A stretch of 64,000 nucleotides of DNA. It comes from Prostheceraeus crozeri (lineage: Eukaryota > Platyhelminthes > Polycladida > Euryleptidae). The number at the start of each line of letters is the position of its first letter. The stretch's first letter is position 1. The position numbers and the translations under genes are program-made. The notes beneath the pieces are model-generated. The model worked only from the letters and a program-made list of their open reading frames with translations. It had not been told where the DNA came from and did no database searches. Shown in pieces: positions 10,496-22,374 of this stretch. The stretch is taken from positions 146,501 through 210,500 of the forward strand of contig CAJQUW010008964.1 in NCBI GenBank assembly GCA_907163375.1. The letters run 5' to 3'.

Positions 10496-11817
10496 ATGTT
10501 CAAATTCCACTACATTCATTACATGAACCTGAAGTCTACATTTAGGCATTGGATATGCAGATCTGATGTAGTAAATTGTATATCGTATTCGTTTTACAGA
10601 CAGCAGGCTTGCATAATTACGTTACCGGTCAGTAAATAGATAGCAATTTGATACGATAGTAGGGAGGGAGATGATAGGATAAAGGCTGATAGGATGATGG
10701 TGTGGTCTGCAGTTGCTTCACTAAGCAATAATTGCACTGATATACAGAATGTCCAAGACATTTTAATGTCCATGACAGGATACGGACACCCACCCTGTAT
10801 TTACGGTGATCGAGTCAATGATCATTTGTGTATATTTCTCGATGTAAACACCCTTCCCTTGAATTGGATTGAATTGGAAACTTCTTCTTCCCAGATCGAA
10901 CTTAACACAATCAAATGGAGAAGTTATTCATGTTTAAGCCTAATTGCATCAAATTTTACATCGTGAACATCATTCTCCACAATATACAATAACGATATTA
11001 TTTTCCTCAGCATTTATGGTTGAATTCTCCAAAATAATATGAAAATATACTCGTGTTTCACATCATCATCGTTACCACATCAGACTAATTCTCATCACTC
11101 ATACTATAAATTTGGATAAAAGATTGGCTGACTCGCAGTTCACAGCCAGAACCATCGCCGCGGACCGCAATTGCCTGGACGGCTTGCGCTCCTGCCAACG
11201 TTGAAAGGGTTAAAATACTGACATTTGAGCTCCAACTTGATAATTCGATACGTGATACTGTTTCATAAGATACAGTAAGCAATCCTCAATGATCAATTTA
11301 TGACTACCGAGATGCATGCTTACCGAGCTTAACCATAAAATCAGAAAATTCACTTAAAGCACAAGGAAATATTTCCCAATATGATATGCAAGAACTTAAA
11401 GACCAATAACATAAATAAGCTATAGTGAACTTTTGCTGACTTTAACGAAGTTATTGTCCAAGAACATAAACCGCGTTTAAATTCATTCACAGATGAAATT
11501 GTTAAGGAGTGACGACTTCTACATAGGCGAGGAAGTGGAGAGAGCTAGCCAGCCTGTGAACAAAGACATTCCCTTGCGTCACAAGGGTGCATGTGCACGA
11601 GCTGTGTAGCTGTGAGTATGATCGGTGATAATGAATGATGCGGAAGTATGGTCCGTTGGTCCCTCTCACTCAAAAATTGACGGAGAGCTAAGGGTCGCTG
11701 ACAGACGAATGAATAGCCCTAAGTGCAGCGTTTACAGCAGAGCATACATAAATAGGAGGGCTTGCTTAGTGGCATCCAATGGACCAAAAATGCAAAGAGG
11801 ACTATGAAGATGTCTTT
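10496..11817. other. No gene seen
   Basis: Mixed AT-rich sequence; the frames at 10694-10966 and 11625-11807 match nothing I recognise. Confidence 0.4.
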
Positions 11818-12062
11818 CAGGGTGGCGAACGATTCCGAAGAATAAATTTCCCTGACTTTTCACTGACTTTTCCAGAAATTCTCCAGAATTTCCAGGTGTT
11901 GCAAACCACTAATATTCTTTTGCTAATGCTTGGGTGATTGATGGTTCAGATATTTAAAGATAAATTCTGATCAGTAAGTAGGGTTGGTGATTTTACTAAG
12001 ACAGCTTTATATACGATCCGTTTCTAAATTAACCGAATTCTAAATATCAAACTGTTTCCATA

Positions 12063-15000
12063 CTAGAGAAATGCATTGTATGCATCGTAGTTTGCTCTCA
12101 AATGGTCTTTCACAATCCGTTGCACAATCAGTGATTGCTCCAACAAATTCTCAACCAGGAGACTCTTGTTTATTGAAAAGCCTCTTTCCACTGACGCTTG
12201 ACCGTGACTGAGGCACAGAATTATTCTAGCGAACTTGAGAAATTCATCGTTCGATTGTTGAGAACGACATAGATCCATTAGGAAATCATCCAACCGATCT
12301 GCCTGATGGAACTTTTTCAGGACTGTTTGTGCTGATGGGCGTGAACATAGCGATTGATAATAAGATTTAGCTCTGTCTGCCTCCGTTCCTGTCATCCGGT
12401 TGTTTTCTACCAAAATTTCTAGTGCTTTGGAGATCAGGCGTAACTTGATGGCAACTTCATCGTGCAGCATAACGTCAGGATCGAGACATGCACTTCCCAA
12501 AACTAGGTCATATTTCATTGGGTTTCTCTCCTGTAGTTTAGTAACTAGTTTCACCAGGAAAGAGCGGCACTGTGAAAGAAAATTAAACTTTCTTTGTTGA
12601 CACACTTCTTTCTTCAGTGACTTCAAAGCAGCTTTTGCAGCGAATCCGATGTCAACTGACTTCTCATCCAATAAATTATCTTCCTTCAAAGAAACTTTGA
12701 GCATTTTAGAACCCGACATATTCTCTGTGAACACAGAGTCTTTCACAAATCGCTGCAACAAAGTCCCCATCAGTGATTCCAGTGCTTGGTACAAAAAAGG
12801 AAGCATAGGCTTGTCTGTCTGAAATCTAACGAGAAATATCTCCAGTTCTTTGGCTACCGAGACAAAAAAGTACAATCGGACGATTAGAAGAGCAGGCCTG
12901 TGATTAGCCTATGAGAAAAATTGAGGATTTTTTTGCAAAAATTTGAGGAATAGAAACGGAGCCTAGTATGATAATTGCAAGAAAAACTCCAAATTTTAGC
13001 ACGGATTTTGGGCCAAACTTCAAGTCATGAAAGTCACAACGAAGAAGGCAACCCCAGGGTTGACCACACCACACTCCACTACACTTTTTGAAGTTGTGTA
13101 TATTACAAAGGGATATTGACTTGGTCATAATCACTTCCCGTGTTGTTACGAATTTAATTTGTTGCCTCAAGTATTATCTGCTTAGAATGTGACGAACAGA
13201 GGATGTCAGATCAAGCTGCTGATATCGCTCTGCTTCACGCTATCGTCTCCAATTCAATGATGCGTGTCAGATTTGTATACTGCAATTTTTTGAATATAGG
13301 ATTTATCCTCAACTACATGCATCTGGGCTTTGTAACGATTAATTTTTACGGACTTTAGACAAATTTGGGAGGAGAGTAACCTATAAGTATAGAAAGCTTA
13401 AAATCGTTGACGGAATGTTTGTGACCTAAAAAAGTCAGTAATCTATTATGAAGGATACGCCACATTACACACTAATTTATTAATATTATGCTATACTGCA
13501 TAAGTTTTGGTGGCTCTAGTTTGTTAGCGTTTGATCATATCGATGAATTCAAATGAACATGAATTCTCTCATACAACACAAAACAAGTGTCGGGAACAGG
13601 CTTGCGGTTAAGTTGTTGGTCTCATCTAGGCAAAAAGTGAAAGATAATCACCTCTATTCTTTGAAGTTGCGCGGAGATATTGACATCCACATCTTGCAGT
13701 GGACCCAGGTTGAAAATTTACCAACCCAGTACCATGTGGTTCAATGTCTTGATTAATCTGAGTTCCGCATACAACGATAAGCAATGTGTGCACTAGTTTC
13801 ACACCAAGCTGTGTTCAGCAAATTATGAAAACGATCTATAAGTGAATAATTCATCCAGGATAAATGTCGGTCAGCAGACCCTGGAAAACGTAGCTGCAAA
13901 AAGACTCATGGGATAGCAGAGCTTCATACGCTTCCAACCCCGCGCGCTAGTGACCAGGAGGCAGACAGACACCAAATTTTGGGACCATCCAATTTACCCC
14001 GTCGGATGTGTTCATGTTCAGCGGAAATAAAATGGAGGAGAGTGAGTGAAACAAACGTTTCAGTTGATAAGAGCACTGAAATCCAAGTGAGCTGGGCTAC
14101 CTATATGCTATCACATAATGGATATAGAAGATCGATATCCATAAGTTCCTTAAGAAGTACAGGAATGCATTTGGCAACCATATAGTCGCAGAAACATATG
14201 AAGAAGGTTGTGACAAAGGTCAAGATAATTAATGAAAATAATTGAATAAGCATTTTATTGTTGGAATTCTAAGCATTATTATTAAGTTAGAAATAAAAAA
14301 TTGCTGACAGTGTTCAAATATACAATTTCTGTAGGTTGATCGCAGTGCTTCACTCATTAAATACGTGGAAGTATTGCACTAAGGAGTTCGACAGACAATA
14401 AATTCGGACAACTTCTCTGCTTAGCAAAATAAGTCCGGACGAACCGGAACATCTACAGCCCTGCAGTTTGCAGAAATATAAACGTGAAACAAGATCAATT
14501 CAACGTAGCAAAGTGCGTCAATGTAACAAAATCAAAAAACAAGCTGACGACTGGTTAATTTTTGACATGATAAATATGATTTAAAAGAAAATTATTATAT
14601 CCTAAGATGTCTTAAAATTTGAAAATGCTCACTAGACGGACCAACAACGGTTCTCCTCTCCTCATGTGTAATGAATTGGCGAGAAAGTCATTCTTTTCAA
14701 AATTATGTTTATCACTTCTATATTGAAAAGATTCTATTTAACAGTCCGCCCATCTAGATACTAAGAAGACAGGTCTGTGTCCAATCAAAATAACATATCT
14801 AGCTAGCACAGCGGGATTACGCTATCTAAAATCTACCAGGTGGGTAAGAGAAAATTATAAAGTTATAAATCATGAGTGATTCATGATTAGCAGTATGGAT
14901 GTAGGATACATGTTATAGGATTCTGTCTTCTTGATTGGAAGTTTACACATCATCGCCATTCGCCAAAAACAATACACTATCCTACATTTAGTCCGTTGTG

Positions 15001-15847
15001 TGTCATATTTGAGGAATTTCTCATAGTTTAGCTATATTTGAGGAATTTTTGAGGATTAGAGGAATAATAAATAAATTTGAGGAATCTGAGGAATTTGAGG
15101 AGTAATCACAGGCTTGGAAGAGGGTCACTCAACAACGATTTTGAATCCGGTTCGCGAAAGTTCTGAGTTTGTACACCAGAAACGTAAGACTTCAAATAAG
15201 GAATGATTTCAATTGCTCTCTCAGCCGGACGAACATTTTCCACCCACCTTGTTGAGCAAAATTTTAGAGGAAATTTTGCGTCATTTTTTTCAGCTAAGTG
15301 ACGATAATCAGCACGACGTGATGGCACGTCTTTGAAAACTTGCCAGACGCATCGAAGAAACTCCATCACTCCGATTTCCGCTTTGTCCGCTGCGCGAAGT
15401 GCACCATCAATCGTATGTAAGGAACATGTTCCGACGTCAATCAATTTCGTATCGTGATCACGCTCTTCGTTGATGAGTTTCAAAGTCTTTTGATTAACAT
15501 TGGGACCATCCATACTTAGTTGTAATAGCTTTTCTTGATCTAGGCCTCTCAATGCTGAAGAGATTGCACTTTGCAAGTTCACTGCTGTTGCGTGACCGAG
15601 AAATTCGGATGTTACATATCTGGTTCTAACAGTATCACCACACCAAAATCGTACGTACACATCCATTTGACCTTTTTGGGCAATCTTATTCAAAGACTCA
15701 TCGAAACATGCCACAAAGACAATAGAAGAGGAAAGTGAATCAACGAGTTCTTTCTTGAAAAAGGGGGCAATTCCGTAAGCAACGGTGTAGGCCATCTTAT
15801 GTCTACCCAAGCGATGTTCTGTAACATCTGATCATTCGGATATATCA
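12063..15847 (-). pseudogene. hAT transposase, in two pieces around an insertion
   Basis: The N-terminal piece is 15847-15117 and the C-terminal piece 12892-12063. The first contains YGIAPFFKKELVDSL, ACFDESLNKIAQKGQMD, LQLSMDGPNVN, DVGTCSLHTIDGA and FCSTRWVENV, the core of a hAT transposase with the conserved 'CSLHT' and 'RW' positions. The second ends with LSHGQASVERGFSINKSLL, the hAT C-terminal dimerisation motif. Removing 12893-15116 plus one 6-bp copy rejoins the frame exactly (DPLL then IVRLYFFVSVAKEL). No other stop is seen in these two pieces. A splice acceptor (TGCAG) sits at about 15847. The N-terminal zinc-finger (BED) part is not visible and may be lost. Confidence 0.85.
12893..15116. 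mobile_element. Non-autonomous hAT-like element inside the hAT transposase gene
   Basis: Begins CAGGCCTGTGATTA and ends with the complement of CAAGCCTGTGATTA, a 14-bp TIR with one mismatch. It is flanked by GAAGAG at 12887-12892 and 15117-15122, a perfect 6-bp target duplication. The word TTGAGGA(AT) is reiterated near both ends on the same strand, five or more times at the right end. Nothing inside the 2.2 kb resembles a transposase. Its presence splits the outer hAT gene, so it is the younger insertion. Confidence 0.85.
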
Positions 15848-16318
15848 CCTGCATTGAAGATAGAATATTGAAGATAAGTTTATCATATTCTTCATGACAA
15901 ATAAAAGGAACAATAGTACAATGAATTTCAATGTAGGTAGGCAGATGGTAGTAACAAAATCTTCATAGACACCCTTTCCAAGTACATGTATATTTTAAAT
16001 CCTTCCAGATCGATTTCAGATCTTTCCAAATGAATGTCAGACATTTACAGGTGAATTACAGATTTATCTTGTTGAATTTCTGATAAGTCTATCTTAAAAC
16101 TTAAGATTGCTAACAGATATATGAAGTTCAAAAAACTGAAATGTATATTCGGAAAAAGAAAATTTTGATACAGATACTGACTACATAATTTCAAATTAAA
16201 CATATTTTTGAGACATTTAAAATCAGTAATAAAGCAAGTCAAATAATTTTCCAGAAATTTTCTTAAATTCCCTGACTTTTCCAGGTTTTCCAGTTTTTCC
16301 AGGTCGTTCGCCACCCTG

Positions 16319-17479
16319 TCTTTTTAATTATTTTTTACTTGTTCCTTGCTGTTTTCTTTTACTTTCTCTTAGTGAATTGAAAAAGAATTAAAAATTACTG
16401 AGATTTTAATATTTTTTGAAGAAGCGGCGTCACGAGCTTCTTTGATTTCTGGGGGTCTCCGCCATTAACGTCATTGAAGGAACCCATAGGAATATCAAAT
16501 AGTATTGTTTAATTGAAGCTAATTTGATTGCTTGAGGCAATCACGTCCATTTGCAGTCAGAGAGTGTAAAAAATGTACGTGTGAAACAGGAATGGCGTAA
16601 GTAGACGATCCACATCCATCTAAACTGGGTAGCGGCATTGATCCTAGCTACCAAAACACAGTTTCTACTTCTGACTATTCAATGACTGGATTTTCGAAAA
16701 ATTAAATATCAACTGTGATTAAGGATAATGAAGCTACATTAGATTTAATTGAAAGTATCACACCGCAATACAGTGATTTTTGAAGACTACGTTGACGAGA
16801 TTGTAATGCAATAAGTCGTCAGGAGATGAATGCAATTTGACGGTTCGAAATGCAGACTTAGCGTCGTGATAGGAAAATAACAGGATTTTCATGCAAAAAG
16901 TCTTTCATGTACGAAATTAGGAAAAATAGGTAATACAACTGTGTTTTCCTTGCAGTGAGGGTATATTCACATTATTTGACGATTTTGGACGAATAAATAA
17001 ATCGAGTTCAAGCATTTGAGACATATACCTGTGTGTCCTGTGAGTATGTGCATATCAAACGTATTTAAGCATCAGACGCACCACAAACAATGCTGAGAAT
17101 TTTGCAATATGACATTGAAAGATACACAGAAAAATGCAAGTAACGAAGAAATAAATACAACGCGAATTTTCCTTTCTAAATGTGGATGTCTTTGTTCGCT
17201 TAGTTCAACAATCAACTGTAATACGAGGGATAAACGTCGATGTTTGTTGCAAGAGTATTTGTCTCACAAATGTGCTATATTGAGTAGACAGACCTGGAAG
17301 AATACATCAAAGCATGTCTTTCCATACGTTGCGCTCAGTTTCTACTGCGCAATAATTATACATTGCGGAGTGTCTACGGCGGATGCTTTGAGGTTGGTTG
17401 TGGTCTATCATCATTATCAGGATCTTCATGAACTTGAATTCATTTTTTATTATAACCCGTAGAAATAACACATTTTCAT
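16319..17479. other. No gene seen
   Basis: AT-rich sequence; the frame at 17109-17462 is not recognised. Confidence 0.4.
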
Positions 17480-17785
17480 ACACGCTCTTTGATTACAGTA
17501 TTTTCAATGGACTAGTTGCATTTGCAGCAACAGAATCACGTCATTTGATGATCACGTGCTTTGTCGCTCACTGTATACAACAATCCCACGAAGTTCATGA
17601 TCACAGCTGCATCTTGTATTCTAACTAAGAATCTAAGGGACCAATCCTTCATCCCAGGGTTCAACTAAGACTTTTCAGTGGTGTTCACTCAGTGACAAAT
17701 CAAGTCTATTCGAAATCCAATGGTTTTGACTAAGTTTGACGAAAATGTGGGGGGGGGAGAATAGAAGTACCGAAATACATGGCAT
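17480..17785 (-). repeat. Dispersed repeat, copy 2 (inverted relative to copy 1)
   Basis: Read on the - strand it begins GGTACTTCTATTCTCC followed by a C run, then GTCTTAGTTGAACCCTGG.ATGAAGGA, then GATCATGAACTTCGTGGGATT and AGTGAGCGACAAAGCA. The same landmarks occur in the same order at 5836-6120. The other TIR-like end of copy 1 is not found here. Confidence 0.5.
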
Positions 17786-18869
17786 ATTATAATCAATATT
17801 TCATTTATCGATTATCTGATTATTTCGTTCTCAAATTACTCTTTTAACCGCAAAAATTAATTGACTTTCCCTGAACGGAAACTATTACATAATACATGTA
17901 GAAAGGATCGCAAAGAATGTCAACACGCTTAAAATAATTTGATATCTCTACTACCCCAACAGTGCTGACATGGTCAGATTTTGCTCCTTCTGCCAAGACT
18001 CCTGTCGAATGAGATTCTTGGGTATCGAGCTTACGACCAATTAATTGCAAGACCAAGTTTTAAAACACTGTGCAACTCTCACTCTAAATCATCTATGCCA
18101 CATCTCTGTTTCAAAGTTTACAATCAGTGAGCGCAATAAATGGAATACTCGTACATTTATATCTAACAATGGCAACTGTATCTGTCTATGCATGATTGAA
18201 ATCGTCTCAACTAACGACAGCAGGGTTGTGAAATCGAAGCAGAGGTTGACAGAATTAGCACATAATAGAAAATATGATTCTCCCAACAGAATGACTCATG
18301 CCAACCACTGGTATAACTTACAACTCATTGTGCGTTTCAATCTCTTTGTTGCTTAAATCTGATGTTGCATTTGCGTCATGGGCATTTTAGATTTGAAATT
18401 TAAATTCGACACTTAACTTTATTCATTATGACAATTTTACATAACTCCAAGGTCTTTCTACAGATAATGAATTAAGAGTGGGAAACAAGCATTAATAGAA
18501 GTCGACACTGGCAGTTGATCACATCTTCCAGAAACTCATGCATAAAAAATATTTACAGAAATGCGCTGAGATCGCACTGAAGTAGCATGTGTTGGCAGAT
18601 TGTTCCAAATTTCACTTCCACGAGAGGACTGTGCCTGCAATGAAGGGCAATCGAGCTTTGATTTTAAAGGCAGATTTTGTAACGATTAGGGAAATCAACA
18701 ACAAGAACCATGCGCTCAGTCAAGTAAACAAGAGCCAATTCAGTTCTTCTAAACTCTATCCATGTCGAACTTTTGCAAGATCCCAGGTAGGGATGTTTAT
18801 TTAACAGTCACAATAAATTATATTGCACCGTGAATTTCAGGTGATTCTGAGACATAGCTCCGAGTCATC
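17786..18869. other. No gene seen
   Basis: AT-rich unannotated sequence; only short unrecognised frames. Confidence 0.4.
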
Positions 18870-19094
18870 TCAAATTCGGATGAAATCGTTCTTTTGGATG
18901 GCGCGCTTCCACAGCCGCTGATCGTAGTCTACTGCTGCATTCAGGTGAAGAGCTCGAAACTCATCGTGGACGACTTGCGACACTGTTTTCCATGATGATC
19001 CTGTTGGTCTGTCTTCTACCTCAAACTCGAAAGGGGTCTTTGGCCCATCATACCTTCTTAGAATGTAGCCAGACCACCGACACATTCTCCGCAA
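18870..19094 (-). pseudogene. LINE remnant: C-terminal tail of a reverse-transcriptase ORF
   Basis: Frame reading MCRWSGYILRRYDGP, FEFEVEDRPTGSSWKTV, then LNAAVDYDQRLWKRAI. This follows the C-terminal pattern of RTE-like LINE polyproteins (R-W-x-GHVLRR, GRPxxxW, 'DRxxWR'). Only about 74 residues remain, with no flanking tail recognised. Confidence 0.6.
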
Positions 19095-20799
19095 AACATC
19101 GGGACATCATCGTCTTACCAACATGAATAGTAGGTCTTTACTCCTGGGTTCAACGATCAGCATTACACCAGGTGCATTTTATGTTCTTTCCATCTTCAAT
19201 TTCTGATCACGTTACACAGTCCACGTCTAACTCGTGCCGGCTGCGGATGCGCGGAATAATTTGGCCTTTCATTTTCAAGGTGGGGATTTTGATGTCATAA
19301 AAAGTGCATTTTGGTGGAATTCCCCCACTAACACCTTACACTCGCCGCAGCAGCAGCGGATCCGCCTGCGTCACTCAACCCACCGCCGAAGAAATAGAAG
19401 GATATAAATCAGTCGTGTCTGGCATCACCCACATTTAACTCTTCATGATCACTTGGTCAATCTCCACCATTCCAATTTCAAAACAAAGTAATGTCGTTTT
19501 TTACAGCTATTATCATTATTTCCTTTTACATAGTGGAGATGGTTGATCATAAGTCTTACTATTGATTAATAGCTCTGATGTGACTCTTTGATACTGGCCA
19601 TTCATGCGAATATAATGATTGCGACTAAATTTCCCTTATGAATTTCAAGGAATTGGCAAACGTTATTTGAAGAACTTTTTAAAGTAGGCACACTGCACTA
19701 AATATCGTCAAAGATAAACATATACATGTAAATTATGCATATTTTTTTAATTGATTATTTCAAATAGCACAATAACTGATAATGTCGAGGATTCAAAATG
19801 TAACTGCTATTTGATAACATAAATCCCATTTTTCTCGCGGGGGAGGGTTCCTGGAGCCTCCTATACATTTTCCGATATCGATCCAAAACTGGCTGCGACC
19901 CTAACATTTTCGAAGCCTTTTAATTTCTACGTATTGCTAATTTCTACGTAGCCAATCCCAAAATTATCAACCTTGAGCTATGGGAAAATAAAAAATTCAA
20001 CTTTTATTTAAAAGCTTGATGGTTGTGTCTGGGCTAGCGATAGTGTGTGGGTTACTTGGTGTCAGGTTTGGTTCTTGTTGGGCTCCTGGTCTCTACAAGC
20101 TAGTGCTTATGACTGGGGAGACCCCTGTAACGGGCAATATGCCCCTGAGACGCCAGAGTCAGCTGGTTTGCTGGTTCGCCAGAGGATTGCTGGCAGGATT
20201 GTTTTCGTTTGAAGTCAGCATGACAGCTGCAAATGAACCAGTGTTAAGAAACTTGATGGGGACCTTCCCATAAGAGCAGCTATGTCACTTATCGGCTTAA
20301 TGGCGTGTCCATGTATCCCTGCATCCATTGTAACATATCAGAGCCTCCGAAGGTGGTGCAGGGTTACTGTTAGTTTGGTGCTGGGTGGATTGGGCTGGAT
20401 TGTTGCTACTCTGGGTCCCACTCCGAAACCTTCGGGTGTATCTTTTACCAAAATAAAGTCAACACAAAGTGGAATAATTATGCATCAAACTTATACATGT
20501 TGACTGCAAATTTAAATTGGAAATTGATATGCATTTACCCGTCGCAGAATATTCTCAAACAAAACATCATAGATTCTTGAAGGGTCAATATAAAGCGGTG
20601 TACACGAGTCATTGATGCGCCCCTTTTGCGCTGCATTGCATAGCAGCATTATCGCGCTATAAATGCTTTCAAAATCGACTAATCATGCGCAGGACTGTTT
20701 CATGGCCTCTCCGCAATAACTTGGTGGGCTTAGATTGGAAGACTGTGATTAACGGAATGAATAAATCAAATGAAATTAAATGTAAGATGTCTGATGGCG
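19095..20799. other. No gene seen; G-rich patch at about 20020-20450
   Basis: 19095-20015 is ordinary AT-rich sequence with a GC-rich spot near 19340-19390 (CGCCGCAGCAGCAGCGG). From about 20020 to 20450 the + strand becomes G/T-rich and opens two short frames (20016-20273, 20282-20503), neither resembling a known protein. The patch may be a piece of an unrecognised element. Confidence 0.35.
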
Positions 20800-20880
20800 G
20801 GAGGACCGTAATGCTGCCTCAAGAAAGGGTCTGGACCTGAAACGTCGACTGTGTACATCTTTTTATTTCTAACTACTATT
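20800..20880 (+). other. Possible 3' tail of a Penelope-like element
   Basis: Contains AAGAAAGGGTCTGGACCTGAAACGTCGA in two overlapping pieces (AAGAAAGGGTCTGGACC and GACCTGAAACGTCGA), the kind of 'GGTCTGGACC.GAAACGTC' sequence found after the GIY-YIG domain of many PLEs. No coding part precedes it, so it is a solo tail at best. Confidence 0.35.
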
Positions 20881-22237
20881 CTTGCTGTCATTAAAATAAC
20901 CCAGGAGAGAAAACGGATATTTTCACTGATTCAAATGAAAGTATATGATGAGTATATGAAAGTACTGCGATTGAGAAAATGAGGATCATCTCGTGTAGTT
21001 GTAACAATTGTAGTGAAGACTGAGACAGCCGATAAGCGAAGTAGGTACATGATAGAAGTACTGGAGATCATTAAATATCACCTATTTTCACAATCGCACT
21101 TTCTTCAAATCATGAGCATTTCAAGTTGCTGGTTTTGAGTTCGTGACAAAATTTGAAGCTTACAAATTGGTCTCTCGCTTTCTCAGATAGTTATATTATA
21201 ATGAAAGTTTCTTGCTAGAAGATACAAGATTCGTTATTTTTCACTCCAACTTGCAAGGAGCACGATTTTGCCTTGGGAAGTCGCACTCAGAACTACGGAG
21301 AGTAATCTTCCACCTGAGCATTACGACACACGTGATCTCAGAAAAGCACGACAACTGTACTCGTCCCAAGATCCGGTTAATCTCATGATCCATGTTTGAT
21401 TAATGGACTGACGAGTGACATCGTCAGACATGACATCAATGATCCTCGTGTAGCGCTATCATCCAACAAACTGAAATTTCTCATAACTTTTGACTTTCTC
21501 CTTTCTCATCATCATTTGATAACTGGTTGAGAGCAACAGACGTGAGTGAATAGCTTGAAAGAAGTTCTGTAACTCTGCAAACAGTGAGAGTGAGAAGGAG
21601 AGCTTGCACATTATTGATTCTGATTTTCATTTCCTGAACCAAGTGAAGGACAACGAACATGAAGAAATATGAGTAATGATGTAAAGAACACATCATGTGT
21701 TGGGAAATCAGAACACGATCCTAGGGTGTCGAGTTGATGATTGGAATGGCAATGATTTTCCAAGTACTCATGAAAGAAAGTTTGAAATACGATGAAAACT
21801 CAGTAACTATAAAATGCATTTTTCAAGAAGATGTAGAAATGCTTTTTTTTGTAAGGCATTGTCCTTATCCTCTTCCTTCATTGTATTACATTTGCATGCA
21901 AATGCAAACTCTTGAATCATAGGTGACAGCGGAAACATTCCATCGCAAAGACAAATTGTCGGGCTATTTGTGCTATTGATGGTCTTGCATACTTTGCGAT
22001 ATTGTATGTAGCAAAATAATTACATAACATTAAGGCAGATCGCAGTAAGTGGTTGGTAAGATTCGAATTATCCGAACAGCGTCTGAGCATTTTGATACCA
22101 TCAGTGTCCTTCATGTCCTATATTCCTCTTGCAATAGACTCCGCTATTAAGTCTTAAGATTGATAAACATGTAGTCAAGAATCAATACCTTGAATAGGTA
22201 CACAAAATTGGGGTGTTTGAGTGAATATATGCCTTTT
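20881..22237. other. No gene seen
   Basis: AT-rich unannotated sequence; short frames not recognised. Confidence 0.4.
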
Positions 22238-22246
22238 ATATATGAT

Positions 22247-22277
<31 letters not shown>
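22247..22277. repeat. (AAT)n microsatellite, tail of the LINE
   Basis: About ten ATA/TAA units exactly at the 3' end of the LINE, typical of CR1/L2-like tails that end in short repeats instead of poly(A). Confidence 0.9.
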
Positions 22278-22374
22278 TGTATTTCAAAGAAATACACAAC
22301 CCTGTTGAAGGGCATTGAACAGTCATTGGAAAATACATGCGGTATACAAGATCGAGATGTGAGAAAAAACATGA

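Larger units (their letters stand above)
11818..16318 (-). mobile_element. hAT transposon split by a second insertion
   Basis: Ends are exact 14-bp inverted repeats, CAGGGTGGCGAACG at 11818 and its complement ending at 16318. They are flanked by a 5-bp direct repeat TCTTT (11813-11817 and 16319-16323). Just inside each end the word TTTTCCAG (and CTGACTTTTC) recurs on the same strand. It encodes a hAT transposase on the - strand, interrupted at 12893-15116 by another element. Without the insertion it would be about 2.3 kb. Confidence 0.88.

Noticed and set aside
20016..20503. Two short frames in the G/T-rich patch
   Set aside because: No recognisable motif, biased composition, no splice context; described only as a patch.
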